Positions 27,310 to 36,286 of a stretch of DNA of 64,000 bases are shown here, in pieces; within the stretch, counting starts at the first letter, position 1; each line of letters opens with the position of its first letter. The stretch spans positions 9,414 through 73,413 of the forward strand of contig CAZUMH010000005.1 of assembly GCA_964621645.1 (NCBI GenBank), in the 5' to 3' direction. The notes beneath the pieces were generated by a model, which was not told where the DNA came from, did no database searches, and worked only from the letters and a program-made list of their open reading frames with translations. Origin of the DNA: CAZUMH01 sp964621645. Lineage in GTDB: Bacteria; Zhuqueibacterota; QNDG01; JAGLOF01. The position numbers were made by a program, and so were the translations under genes.

Positions 27310-29175
27310 TTATCCCGCCAATTCTTTCAGCAGCTCGATCAATTCAGCGGGGGATCGCAGGGAACGGATCCTGCGGCGCAGCTCCTCATTACCGAAAATA
27401 TGCGCCGACGCCGAGAGCAGCTTCAAATGCTCCGACGGATTGCGCGCGCAGGTCATCATGAGCAGAAAGATATCCGAAGGCTTGTTATCCACGCCGCCGA
27501 AGTCGATGCCCCGGGGATGCCGGCCGAACACCAGAACCGATTCATCCAGACCCATGAGACGGCAGTGGGGCAGGGCGACGCCATGGCCGAATCCGGTGGG
27601 CGCCAGTCTCTCCCGTTCCCCCAGAACCTGCAGCGCCTGGGCCCGGTCGATATGCTGACCCGATTTCCGGATGGCCACATCCACCAGTTCCTCGATGACT
27701 TCCCGCTTGTTCTTCCCCTGCAGTTCCAGAGTGACGCAATCTTCGTGCAGATACTCCAGCAGCCGCCGTGCCGCTTCCTGGGGACCCTTCCCGATTCGCG
27801 CGGTTTTCAGTTCCTCTTCCTCCCCGGCCACCCAGCTGCGCCAGCGCCGCAGGCCCCGGTCGACAAGATAGACCCCGGAAATCTCAAAGAAGACGATGGC
27901 CGGCAGGATGATAGCCGGAATCTCGGGACGGCCCAGCAGGGTTCCGGCGTAAACAGCCTCCACGGCCGCCACTCCCGCCTGGGGCAGCATCAGCCGGGGC
28001 AGGCAGGCGGTTACCTTGGCCTCCTCTCCGACCAGCTTGCACCCTCCCCAGGTTCCGATGATCTTGCCCAGCATACGGGCCGTCACATAGATGGCCGCCA
28101 GCAGGGCCGTGCGGCCCGTCAAACCGCTCAGATCGATATTGGCCCCGATCAGAGCGAAGAATCCCAGATTGAGCACCGGCATTATGTTGTCGATCTTGAG
28201 GGAATCAAAGATGGCATGGGAATGGAGATTGGCCACCAGAAATCCCGCGAAGGTGGCGGTGATGAGAAAGGGCCAGTGGAAAAAGTAGGAAGCCCCTGCT
28301 CCCAGGGTGACGCAGCCCATGACCAGGAGCAGAATCTCAACCGAGGGAGAGGGATGTTCGGCCAGAATGCGCTGGAGGAACCCGGTTTCCGTCTCGCCGG
28401 GCAGCTCCTCGTCTCCTTTAAGACTGCCCGGATGCCGCCGCACCAGGAGGCGCAGCACCAGATAGATCAATCCGCCCAGCAGCAGCGCCATGAACACTTC
28501 CCAGAGCACCGGCAGCAGCACTCCCCCGCCGGTTTCCGGATGCAGGTGCTGCAAAGAGACCTGCAGGAGAAGAGAAAAAATGATGACCTCGATCAAATCG
28601 TCCAGCACCACCAGACTGCCCAGCACATGCCGCAGCCGGCCTTCGATGCGCAGCTGGTTCATCAGCACGAAGGTGACCGCCGGCGCGGTGGCGATCCCAA
28701 TGGATCCAATAAGCAAAGACGAGAGCAGATCGAAACGGGCCAGGAAATAAAATCCTGTACTGATCGCTGCCCAGGTGGCCGCGCTTTGCACCAGACAGAT
28801 GGTCAGGGCGGCCCGGCCCACCTTCTTCAGGCGGGAAAGGTGCAATTCCTCTCCGATGCCGAAGGCTACCACACTGAGAAAGACGAATATGAAAAAATGG
28901 AACCCGTGTACGATGCGGCTGTATGAGGCCGCGTGGGCAGGAGAAATGATTCCTGCCAGCTGCAACGCGTAGGGTCCCACCAGGGCTCCCCCCACCAGCT
29001 GTCCGGTCACTTCCGAGAGACGCAGCCGCTGGCAGAGTTTGCCCCCCAAATGGGCTCCCAGAATGATGAGTCCCAGGGCCATCATCTGCAAAGGCGCGCC
29101 TGTTGATTCAGCGGAATGATTTTCCATTTGAAACAGATGCTTCACGCTCACCAGGAAGGGCTGGACGGATGTCAC
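27310..29175 (-). CDS. CPA2 cation/proton antiporter fused to a PTS EIIA domain
   Basis: The first ~400 residues of this 621-residue protein are a CPA2-type Na+(K+)/H+ antiporter with about 12 membrane segments. The last ~150 residues form a PTS EIIA domain of the fructose/nitrogen class, with the phosphorylatable His537 in GFGHGVALPHC. This fusion implies that phosphorylation by an HPr-like carrier gates or tunes ion transport; a solitary HPr gene lies at 55 kb. The GTG start has AAAGGAG 6 bp upstream and overlaps the stop of the YgiQ gene by 4 bp, so the two are translationally coupled. Confidence 0.88.
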   Translation of the reverse strand: MTSVQPFLVSVKHLFQMENHSAESTGAPLQMMALGLIILGAHLGGKLCQRLRLSEVTGQLVGGALVGPYALQLAGIISPAHAASYSRIVHGFHFFIFVFLSVVAFGIGEELHLSRLKKVGRAALTICLVQSAATWAAISTGFYFLARFDLLSSLLIGSIGIATAPAVTFVLMNQLRIEGRLRHVLGSLVVLDDLIEVIIFSLLLQVSLQHLHPETGGGVLLPVLWEVFMALLLGGLIYLVLRLLVRRHPGSLKGDEELPGETETGFLQRILAEHPSPSVEILLLVMGCVTLGAGASYFFHWPFLITATFAGFLVANLHSHAIFDSLKIDNIMPVLNLGFFALIGANIDLSGLTGRTALLAAIYVTARMLGKIIGTWGGCKLVGEEAKVTACLPRLMLPQAGVAAVEAVYAGTLLGRPEIPAIILPAIVFFEISGVYLVDRGLRRWRSWVAGEEEELKTARIGKGPQEAARRLLEYLHEDCVTLELQGKNKREVIEELVDVAIRKSGQHIDRAQALQVLGERERLAPTGFGHGVALPHCRLMGLDESVLVFGRHPRGIDFGGVDNKPSDIFLLMMTCARNPSEHLKLLSASAHIFGNEELRRRIRSLRSPAELIELLKELAG

Positions 29176-30881
29176 TCTCGGCTCCTTTGTTTCTTCTTCT
29201 CACCGGTGATCATATCTTTCTGCCGTTGCTTGCGGGAAAGATTCCGTTCCACGAATATGGAGCGGCCCGTGAAGGGATCCAATCCCGTATAGTACATCAC
29301 CGCGGACCAGGTGGAGGGCAGCGGGGTGAAGATCTGCACCTGTTCCGGGATGATGTGGATATGCTGCTGTACAAAGCGGCGCAATTGGGACATCTCCCTT
29401 TCACTGCAGCCAGGATGAGCCGCGATGAGGTAGTAACTGAGAAAACCCTTCAGCTTCCTCCGGGAACGGATCTTGTCGAACAGAGTGAGGAAGCGCTCCA
29501 AAACAGCGGCGGACGGCTTGCGCATCAGATCCGTTACTTCAGAATCGGTGTGCTCCGGGGCGATCTTGAGCTGCCCGGAGGTGTGATGACGCAAAAGCTC
29601 CTCAAGATACGCTTCTCCGTTTTTGCTGTCGGCCAGGATGAGATCGTGCCGCAGGCCGCTGGCCACGAAGACCCGGCGCACCCCCGGGATGCGGCGGATT
29701 TTAGCCAGCAGCTCTATCTGTTTTCGATGGTCAACGGGCAGTTCCGGGCAGATATCCGGAAAGAGGCACTCCCGGGTGGGGCAGGCTCCCTTTTCGAGCT
29801 TGCGCCGGCACTCGAATCCGTACATGTTGGCCGTGGGGCCGCCCACATCGCTGATGATGCCTTTGAATCCAGTGAGACGGGTCAGCCGTTCGGCCTCCCG
29901 CAGGATGGACTCTTCGCTCCGCCAGATCACCCGCCTGCCCTGATGGGCCGCGATGGAACAGAAACTGCAGCCGCCGTAACAGCCCCGCAGAGCCGGAATG
30001 CTGAAGGTAATCGTCTCCTGGGCCGGCACCGCTCCCTCTGCCGCGTAGAAGGGATGGATCTCTCGTGTGAAGGGCAGTTCCGATACCTCATCCAGCTCCG
30101 CCTGGGAGAGGGGAAGAGAAGGCGGATTCTGCACCAGCCGGCGTTTGTCCTGCTGCTGGGCCAGTCCCCGAGCCGTGAGGGGGTCGAGATTCCCGGAGAA
30201 GACACGGAACATGCTGATGAATGCTTCGGGTGAATGAGATATTTCCTCGAAGGAGGGCATCGTAATATAATCCCGGGGGATAGTATCGGATTTGTAGCAG
30301 AGCCCCCGGATGGAGGTAACCTCCTCCCCGGCCGCCAGGGCCCGGGCCAGCTCCAGAACTGTCCGTTCGGCCATGCCGTACACCAGATAATCGGCCTTGG
30401 CATTGAAGAGAATGGATTTCCTTATTGTATCGGTCCAGAAATCGTAGTGGGCCAGACGCCGCAGGCTGGCCTCGATGCCTCCCAGCACAATGGGCACCGC
30501 CGGTTTGCACCAGCGCCTGATCATATTCGTGTAAACAATGGAAGCACGGTTGGGCCGCCGCCGGTTCACTCCTCCCGGCGTCAGATCGTCCCTGTTGCGC
30601 CATTTGCGCGTTGCCGTGTAGTTAGCCACCATTGAATCCAGGCTGCCAGCGCTTACCCCCCAGAAAAGACGCGGCTCTCCCAAACGGCGGATGTCGTCAG
30701 GATTTTCCGGATCCGGCTGAGCGATCAGTCCCACTCGGAAGCCGTGCTTCTCCAGCCAGCGGCCGATAACGGCGGCACCGATGAAGGGGCTGTCGATATA
30801 GGTATCGCCCGTGACCAGGATGACGTCACAGACATCCCAGCCCATACTGCGCATTTCTTCAGAGGTAGTGGGGAGAAACAT
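29172..30881 (-). CDS. YgiQ family radical SAM protein
   Basis: This 569-residue protein matches the YgiQ/UPF0313 family. An N-terminal cobalamin-binding-like domain (DVILVTGDTYIDSPFIGAAV) precedes a radical SAM domain with the 4Fe-4S motif CYGGCSFC in RGCYGGCSFCSIAAHQGR. Members are cytoplasmic iron-sulfur enzymes of unassigned reaction. No strong Shine-Dalgarno precedes the first ATG; an internal ATG 30 bp downstream (MRSMGWDV) is an alternative start. It is the first gene of a two-gene unit with the antiporter. Confidence 0.88.
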   Translation of the reverse strand: MFLPTTSEEMRSMGWDVCDVILVTGDTYIDSPFIGAAVIGRWLEKHGFRVGLIAQPDPENPDDIRRLGEPRLFWGVSAGSLDSMVANYTATRKWRNRDDLTPGGVNRRRPNRASIVYTNMIRRWCKPAVPIVLGGIEASLRRLAHYDFWTDTIRKSILFNAKADYLVYGMAERTVLELARALAAGEEVTSIRGLCYKSDTIPRDYITMPSFEEISHSPEAFISMFRVFSGNLDPLTARGLAQQQDKRRLVQNPPSLPLSQAELDEVSELPFTREIHPFYAAEGAVPAQETITFSIPALRGCYGGCSFCSIAAHQGRRVIWRSEESILREAERLTRLTGFKGIISDVGGPTANMYGFECRRKLEKGACPTRECLFPDICPELPVDHRKQIELLAKIRRIPGVRRVFVASGLRHDLILADSKNGEAYLEELLRHHTSGQLKIAPEHTDSEVTDLMRKPSAAVLERFLTLFDKIRSRRKLKGFLSYYLIAAHPGCSEREMSQLRRFVQQHIHIIPEQVQIFTPLPSTWSAVMYYTGLDPFTGRSIFVERNLSRKQRQKDMITGEKKKQRSRE

Positions 30882-30933
30882 AACGCTGATAAATTACGAA
30901 AACATAAGCGGATCTCAAAGCGAAACCATATAT

Positions 30934-30965
30934 AAAAACTCCCCGTCACATGAGTGGACGGGGAG
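30934..30965 (-). terminator. Rho-independent terminator of the citrate-lyase-like operon
   Basis: A 9-bp perfect stem (CTCCCCGTC against GACGGGGAG) with a 9-nt loop is followed on the minus strand by TTTTTATATA. It lies 22 bp beyond the stop of the operon's last gene, the expected position. Confidence 0.85.
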
Positions 30966-30987
30966 GACAATCAAATCTGAAAAACCC

Positions 30988-33132
30988 TCAACCCGGCAGG
31001 GGCCGCTCAGCGGCTCCCTTGTAGACTACCTGGCTGAAATTGATCCGCCGCATGGGAGGCTGGCTGGCCGTCTCTTCGAAATAGTGGGCCGAAAGACCGC
31101 AGAGGCGCCCGTAGATGAAGAGCGCCTTGGCCAGGGCAGGATCGATTCCCATGTCGGCAATGATGGCGCCGATGACCCCGTCGACGTTTATGGGGAGATC
31201 CATGCCGCGCACCCTCTTGAATACCTGTCCCGCGATCCGCGAGACCGCCACACAGGGCCCGGCGATACCCGTTTCTTCAGCCAGGGACCAGAGCACGTCC
31301 CGGCGGGGATCCTGTTTGTGTACCCGGTGCCCCATCCCTTCGATGCGTTTGCCCTCTTCGATGTAGGATTTCATTACCCGGGCCGCGGCCTCTTCCAAGT
31401 TCATCTTCTCGGATTCGGCCAGGGCGGCGCAACGCTGGAAAAATTCGGCCGCCTTCTCCCCGGCCCCGCCATGCACATCCGTGATGGCGCCAACTCCCTG
31501 GGCCAGCGCCACTTCGTAGGAAGCCCGCACCGTGGCCACGATCAGGGTGGCCTGGGCCGAGGGCGGCGTGACGCCGTGATCGATAGAGGCCACGATCATG
31601 GCTTCCAGCATGCGGGCCCTGTTCTCATCCAGTCCGGCATCGCCGCTGATCACCCGATAGATAAGATTGCGGAACGGTTCATCCGGCCCTGTGGCGGAGA
31701 TCATCTTCTGATGTCCCAGAATATCGGCCAGATAGGCGGCAAAGCGCCCCAGAGTGAAGACGGTTTTTTGTTCCTGGGATCCCTTCCCGGCAGGCGAAAA
31801 TTCAGTCAGCACTTCGTCGTTGAGGATGTATTTCTGCAGTGTCTTGCTGATATCTTCACCCGGGCCCCGGCGCACAGGCGGTGTCTCCCGGGCCGCGGCC
31901 GACAGGGCGAGCCCGTTTAGCTCCTTCCGGATCTTTTCTTCCGGCAGCTCACCCCTGACGATGAGCGAAGCAGCCGAGATACAATCACAGCGGGCCACGA
32001 TCTCCTGCAGCTTGTAGCCCCGCACCACCAGATTATCCGGCTCAACCTTGGTCACCAGCGTGCCCCAACTCGGTTTGGGAGGAGGCGCCTCCCAGATCTC
32101 TTTCATTTTATTATAGTAGCGTTCCGGCTGGAAATACTGTTTTCCCTTGAGCTGCTTCCGCACCGCTTCGATGAGATCGTACTGGCTGTTTACCACCGTC
32201 ACTCCGGCCTCCTGCAGGGCCTTCTGTTTGGAGGCGAATGTACCCGTCTCCAGTCCAGGAGTGACAATGGCGCCGGCGTGTCCCATGGTCTTGCCTTCCG
32301 GCGCGTGCGCTCCCGAGATCAGGGCCACCAGCGGTTTGGGATACTTTTCCGGATGAGCCTTCATATCCTCGGCCAGCATCTCCTCCAGGCAGCCGCCGAT
32401 CTCTCCGGCCACGATCACCAGGTCGGTGTTCTCATATCCCATGGCCAGAGGAACCAGTTCTTTAAAGGTGGAGCCGATGGCGCCGTCTCCTCCGATCCCG
32501 ATGACCGCGTTCTGGGCGATGCCCACACTGGCCATGGCGTCGGACATATGGTAGAGAATGGCTCCGGAACGGGAGATGATGGTCACTCCCCGGGGGCCGA
32601 ATTTCCCCGGCTCGATTTCTTCCGGATAAAAGACATCGGGCAGCATGCCGATCTTGATCCGTTCCGGCGGGAAAATCAAACCCGGCGTGTTGCCGCCGAT
32701 CAGCAGCGTCCCCTTCCTGCGGGCGGCCACCAGAATATCCCTCACATCTTTCAGGGGGATGAATTCAGAAATCAGCACCAGCAGGGGAATCCCCGCTTCG
32801 ATAGCTTCCAGGGCGGCTTCCCGGGCCGTGGAATAGTGGCGCCAGATGCTGGCGGCCACGATGGCGGGATGCTCCTCCAGAGCCTCAGCCACGCTCTCGT
32901 ACACCGGGATAACTTCATGGACCCGCCGGCCTCCCTTGCCCGGAGCCACTCCTGCCGCCACCCGGGTGCCGAAGTCGCTCATCAGGCCGGCGTGTTTGCT
33001 CCCCTGTCCGCCCAGTCCGATGATCATGGTCTCCAGGCTGCCTTCGGCCGCTATTTTCTCGGCCAGGTCCGGACGGATCTTCTTTATAATATAATAGAGC
33101 ATTCCTTCAGTGGCGTTGATACGGTCTTTCAT
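30988..33132 (-). CDS. ATP-citrate-lyase-like large subunit: SucD-like domain fused to a citrate synthase domain
   Basis: This 714-residue protein has two halves. Residues ~1-340 resemble succinyl-CoA synthetase alpha, with a CoA-binding fold and the phospho-His motif KTMGHAGAI. Residues ~355-714 resemble citrate synthase/citryl-CoA lyase: a small-domain start (LVVRGYKLQEIVARC), His in DVHGGAGEKAAEF, His in GMGHRVHKQDPR and Asp in LPINVDGVIGA. All three citrate-synthase catalytic positions are thus kept. The arrangement matches the alpha subunit of two-subunit ATP-citrate lyases (AclA), though it is about 100 residues longer. Expected chemistry is citrate (or a homologue) + ATP + CoA to an acyl-CoA and a 2-oxo acid. 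The ATG at 33132 has AAAGGA upstream; a GTG immediately before it is the alternative. Confidence 0.8.
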   Translation of the reverse strand: MKDRINATEGMLYYIIKKIRPDLAEKIAAEGSLETMIIGLGGQGSKHAGLMSDFGTRVAAGVAPGKGGRRVHEVIPVYESVAEALEEHPAIVAASIWRHYSTAREAALEAIEAGIPLLVLISEFIPLKDVRDILVAARRKGTLLIGGNTPGLIFPPERIKIGMLPDVFYPEEIEPGKFGPRGVTIISRSGAILYHMSDAMASVGIAQNAVIGIGGDGAIGSTFKELVPLAMGYENTDLVIVAGEIGGCLEEMLAEDMKAHPEKYPKPLVALISGAHAPEGKTMGHAGAIVTPGLETGTFASKQKALQEAGVTVVNSQYDLIEAVRKQLKGKQYFQPERYYNKMKEIWEAPPPKPSWGTLVTKVEPDNLVVRGYKLQEIVARCDCISAASLIVRGELPEEKIRKELNGLALSAAARETPPVRRGPGEDISKTLQKYILNDEVLTEFSPAGKGSQEQKTVFTLGRFAAYLADILGHQKMISATGPDEPFRNLIYRVISGDAGLDENRARMLEAMIVASIDHGVTPPSAQATLIVATVRASYEVALAQGVGAITDVHGGAGEKAAEFFQRCAALAESEKMNLEEAAARVMKSYIEEGKRIEGMGHRVHKQDPRRDVLWSLAEETGIAGPCVAVSRIAGQVFKRVRGMDLPINVDGVIGAIIADMGIDPALAKALFIYGRLCGLSAHYFEETASQPPMRRINFSQVVYKGAAERPLPG

Positions 33133-33156
33133 CACTTATATCCTTTTTGAAATTGT

Positions 33157-34431
33157 TTACTTCCCTGCCTCCAGCGCCTGTTCGATCCCTTCCCTGATCA
33201 CCTCGGCCATGATTGTACGGTTTCCCACCACGATGTGCATATCCTTGAGCTCTTCGGGAGTCTCCCGTTTGGCCTTCTCTAAAAACTCCCGGGCGCTGGG
33301 CAGATCGGTTCCCACCATGCGTCCGTACACCGGCAGCATGCGTCGGCCGTCCCGGTGTCTCTGCCGCAGGCATTCCACCAGTCCGCGGATGAAGGTGTCA
33401 CAGGAAGAAATGCCTCCGAAACGGGAGGTGATGATCAAATCCACGATGTCATAATCCATGAGCAGGTGAAACATCTCCGCCACTTTTTCCTTTGAGGGGC
33501 CGCCGCCGGAATCCATAAAATTCACCGGCACCACCCGTCCCTGGAAGAATCTGTCACCCACATTGGCCGTCTCGTCGATGGAAAAAATCCCGTATCCGGC
33601 TCCGCCCGGGACCAGTCCCACATAGAATTTTTTCGGATCCTTCTTATAATCTTCCGGCAGGAGATCGACATAGGGGAACCCCGCCTTGCGGGCCCGCACT
33701 TCGTTGCGGGTGGGCTCGGACACGTCGTGCCGCACTTCCCGGATATTCAAAAAAGAAAGGATGGTTTCCTGGCGGTAGAGAGCGTTGTCATCCAGCACGA
33801 TCTTGGCGTCCGCCGCCACCGGCCCTGCCGCGGTGAGAATGAGGGGATTGATCTCGGCCACCTTGCAGTCATATTTCTGGAAAGCGCCGTACAGTTTTGC
33901 CAGAATATCCTGGATGGCCTCCCGGTGCATTTCCCCGTCCGGCAGGCCGACGGCCAGAAACTGTGCCAGTTGCCGGGCAGCTTCCGGGGGCAGTTCTTTC
34001 TCGTTCTCCTCGAACTCTATCTTGAGGATGGCTTCCGGCTGTTCCCGGGCCACCTTCTCGATCTCCACGCCGCCGGAGGGGCTGACCATGATGATAGTGT
34101 TATAGGTTGCGGGATTCATGGTGACTCCCACATAGGCCGCCCCCTTTTCTTTGACGGCCTGTTCCAGCATCAGCATATCCACCGGATAGCCGCGGATGAC
34201 CGTCCCAAGCATTGTTCCCGCGAGTGCCGCGGCGTCCGCGGCGTCCTTGGCCTTCTTGATTCCTCCGGCCTTGCCTCTGCCGCCGATGAGCACCAGTGAC
34301 TTCAGCATCAGAGGAAAGGCGGCCCCGCTCTCCTTGATATCCTCCGGTCTGCAGATGACTCCGTACTGCCGGGGAACCGGGATGCCTTCCTTTTCAAATA
34401 CTCTCTTTGCTTCGTTTTCGTACAGCCGCAT
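33157..34431 (-). CDS. ATP-citrate-lyase-like small subunit (SucC-like ATP-grasp)
   Basis: This 424-residue protein resembles succinyl-CoA synthetase beta. The N-terminal ATP-grasp contains LMLKSLVLIGGRGKAGGIKKA. The C-terminal ligase domain has VNFMDSGGGPSKEKVAEMF and SRFGGISSCDTFIRGLVE in place of SucC's LDVGGG and NIFGGI. It is directly followed, 24 bp on, by the SucD-citrate synthase fusion, so the two probably form a complex like AclB/AclA. An alternative is an ATP-dependent acyl-CoA synthetase for another tricarboxylate. GAGG lies at normal spacing before the ATG. Confidence 0.82.
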   Translation of the reverse strand: MRLYENEAKRVFEKEGIPVPRQYGVICRPEDIKESGAAFPLMLKSLVLIGGRGKAGGIKKAKDAADAAALAGTMLGTVIRGYPVDMLMLEQAVKEKGAAYVGVTMNPATYNTIIMVSPSGGVEIEKVAREQPEAILKIEFEENEKELPPEAARQLAQFLAVGLPDGEMHREAIQDILAKLYGAFQKYDCKVAEINPLILTAAGPVAADAKIVLDDNALYRQETILSFLNIREVRHDVSEPTRNEVRARKAGFPYVDLLPEDYKKDPKKFYVGLVPGGAGYGIFSIDETANVGDRFFQGRVVPVNFMDSGGGPSKEKVAEMFHLLMDYDIVDLIITSRFGGISSCDTFIRGLVECLRQRHRDGRRMLPVYGRMVGTDLPSAREFLEKAKRETPEELKDMHIVVGNRTIMAEVIREGIEQALEAGK

Positions 34432-34460
34432 AGTATCCTCAATGGTTGGATATAGTTATC

Positions 34461-34955
34461 TCACGCTTTTCCCCGGCCGTCGGCCAGTTTCCTGCGTATA
34501 TAGGGAAGCAGCCCTCCCGCTTCCCTGATGGCCATCATTTCGGGAGGCAGTCCGGGAAAAGAAAAGACCTCGCTCCCCACCCGGATATTCCCGTTGGCCG
34601 CGTCTAGCTGGACCTCATCTCCCTCCCGGAAGGCTTCCACGGCCGCAGGAGCCTCAATGAGCAGCAGCCCCTGGTTAATGGCGGCCCGGAAGAAGATGCG
34701 GGAAAAGCTCTTGGCGACGATGGCCTCCACTCCCACGGCCTTGAGGCCCAGTGCCGGCTGTTCCCGGGAAGAGCCGCAGCCGAAATTCTTGCCCGCCAGA
34801 ATAATGTCCCCCGCCTGTACGGCGCCGGCGAACTCTCCGTCTAAATCTTCCAGCAGGTGAGGCTTTATCTCTTCGGCGGTGGAACAGGTGTAGGTGTATT
34901 TTCCCGGGAAGAGCATATCCGTATTGATGTCATCTCCATATTTCCACACTCTCAT
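34461..34955 (-). CDS. LeuD-like small subunit of a hydro-lyase (aconitase superfamily)
   Basis: This 164-residue swivelling domain of the aconitase superfamily has DDINTDMLFPGKY at the start and the substrate-binding motif GKNFGCGSSREQPALGL. It matches the small subunit of archaeal-type 3-isopropylmalate/homoaconitate/methylaconitate hydro-lyases. A perfect AAGGAGGTG lies upstream, and the start overlaps the large-subunit stop by 4 bp, so the two subunits are made together. The substrate cannot be read from the sequence, and no other leucine genes are in the cluster. Confidence 0.88.
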   Translation of the reverse strand: MRVWKYGDDINTDMLFPGKYTYTCSTAEEIKPHLLEDLDGEFAGAVQAGDIILAGKNFGCGSSREQPALGLKAVGVEAIVAKSFSRIFFRAAINQGLLLIEAPAAVEAFREGDEVQLDAANGNIRVGSEVFSFPGLPPEMMAIREAGGLLPYIRRKLADGRGKA

Positions 34956-36220
34956 GGTGACACCTCCTTGCGGGGATCGCTTATCTTTCCATGCAGAGCG
35001 GAGGCCGCCACTGTTTCCGGACCGGCCAGATAGATCTCCGCTTCCTTGCAGCCCATGCGGCCCTTGAAATTACGGTTGGCCGTGGAAAGTGTCCTCTCTC
35101 CCGGGGCCATCACACCCTGATGAGCCCCCAGGCAGGGCCCGCAGCCAGGCGGCAGCAGTACGGCCCCGGCCTCCAGAAGGTCTTGTATATAGCCGGCCTT
35201 CATGGCCTGGCTGAGGATGGTCCGGGAGGCGGGCAGAACCAGCAGACGCGTATGAGGCGAGACTTTTTTCCCCTTCAAAAGCGTCGCGGCCCGGGCCAAA
35301 TCGGAGATGCGTCCGTTGGTGCAGGTGCCCAGCAGACACTGGTCGATGGGCAGTCCTTCCAGTTCCTTCAGTGGTTTGATATTATCCACCGTGTGGGGGG
35401 CGGCGATCACCGGTTCGACATCATCAAGCCGGAAAGAAAACTTCTTCTCGTATTCCGCGCCGGCATCAGCCTGAACGAACTCGTCCTGTTTCAGGGGCGC
35501 GCCGATCTGCCGGAAAAATTCCCTGGTCGTCTCATCCACCGGAAAGACCGCGATCTTGGCCCCCATCTCGATACCCATATTGGCCATGCTGATGCGATCA
35601 TCCATGCTCAGTCCGCTGATGTCGCCCTGAAATTCCACCGCTTTGTAATTAGCTCCGTCCGCGCCCAGTTTGCCGATGATCGAGAGGATAAAATCCTTGG
35701 CCGAAACGCCGGGCTGCAGCCTGCCGCTCAGAGTGATCTTGAAGCTGGGCGGCACCTTAAGCCAGGTTTCTCCCGTCAGGATCAACGCAGCGGCTTCGGT
35801 CCGGTCTACGCCGGTGGAAAAACAATTTACGGCTCCGTAGGAGCAGGTATGGCTGTCCGACCCCACGATGAGCCCGCCGGGACGGGCGAATCCCTTCTCC
35901 AGCACGATCTGGTGGCAGATGCCCTCACCCACGTCGAAGAAATTTTTCAAGCCGTATTTCTCGACGAATTCCCGGATCTTCTTGTGGCCGGCGGCATTCT
36001 TTTCAGCCGCGGCCGGGATCACATGATCCAGTACGATGATATTCAGGTCCGGCCGCACAACTCCGTATTGCTCCAGATCAGCCTCGATCTTGCCGATGAT
36101 GGCCGCGGTGTTGTCGTGGGTCAGGAGGTGATCGGGCCGGACGGTGACGATTTGTCCCACCTCGACCCGCTTCTGCCCCGATTTGGCGGCCAGCACTTTT
36201 TGCGCAAAGGTCATTCCCAT
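34952..36220 (-). CDS. LeuC-like large subunit of a hydro-lyase (aconitase superfamily)
   Basis: This 422-residue protein has the 4Fe-4S ligands of the aconitase superfamily: Cys in LLGTCTNGR and the CxxC pair in PPGCGPCLGAH. It also has GSDSHTCSYGAVNCF. Length and sequence match the archaeal-type LeuC/HacA family, which isomerises 3-isopropylmalate, homocitrate, citramalate or similar acids through dehydration and rehydration. Its partner is the adjacent LeuD-like subunit. The location between an aconitase-like fusion and a citrate-lyase-like pair suggests a tricarboxylate or methyl-tricarboxylate substrate rather than a leucine role; this is inference. Confidence 0.88.
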   Translation of the reverse strand: MGMTFAQKVLAAKSGQKRVEVGQIVTVRPDHLLTHDNTAAIIGKIEADLEQYGVVRPDLNIIVLDHVIPAAAEKNAAGHKKIREFVEKYGLKNFFDVGEGICHQIVLEKGFARPGGLIVGSDSHTCSYGAVNCFSTGVDRTEAAALILTGETWLKVPPSFKITLSGRLQPGVSAKDFILSIIGKLGADGANYKAVEFQGDISGLSMDDRISMANMGIEMGAKIAVFPVDETTREFFRQIGAPLKQDEFVQADAGAEYEKKFSFRLDDVEPVIAAPHTVDNIKPLKELEGLPIDQCLLGTCTNGRISDLARAATLLKGKKVSPHTRLLVLPASRTILSQAMKAGYIQDLLEAGAVLLPPGCGPCLGAHQGVMAPGERTLSTANRNFKGRMGCKEAEIYLAGPETVAASALHGKISDPRKEVSP

Positions 36221-36286
36221 CTCTATCCTCTTATAATTGATGGAACCGCTCCATGCAAAAACAGACCGGAACCAGCTTCTCCGGCC

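Noticed and set aside
27400..28926. A 508-codon plus-strand open frame opposite the antiporter gene
   Set aside because: It is antisense to a strongly recognisable membrane protein; composition (Gln/His/Arg-rich) is typical of a shadow frame.
34461..36220. Leucine biosynthesis assignment (leuC/leuD) for the split hydro-lyase
   Set aside because: The family covers several substrates, and leuA/leuB are absent while a citrate-lyase-like pair is adjacent; I left the gene symbols empty.
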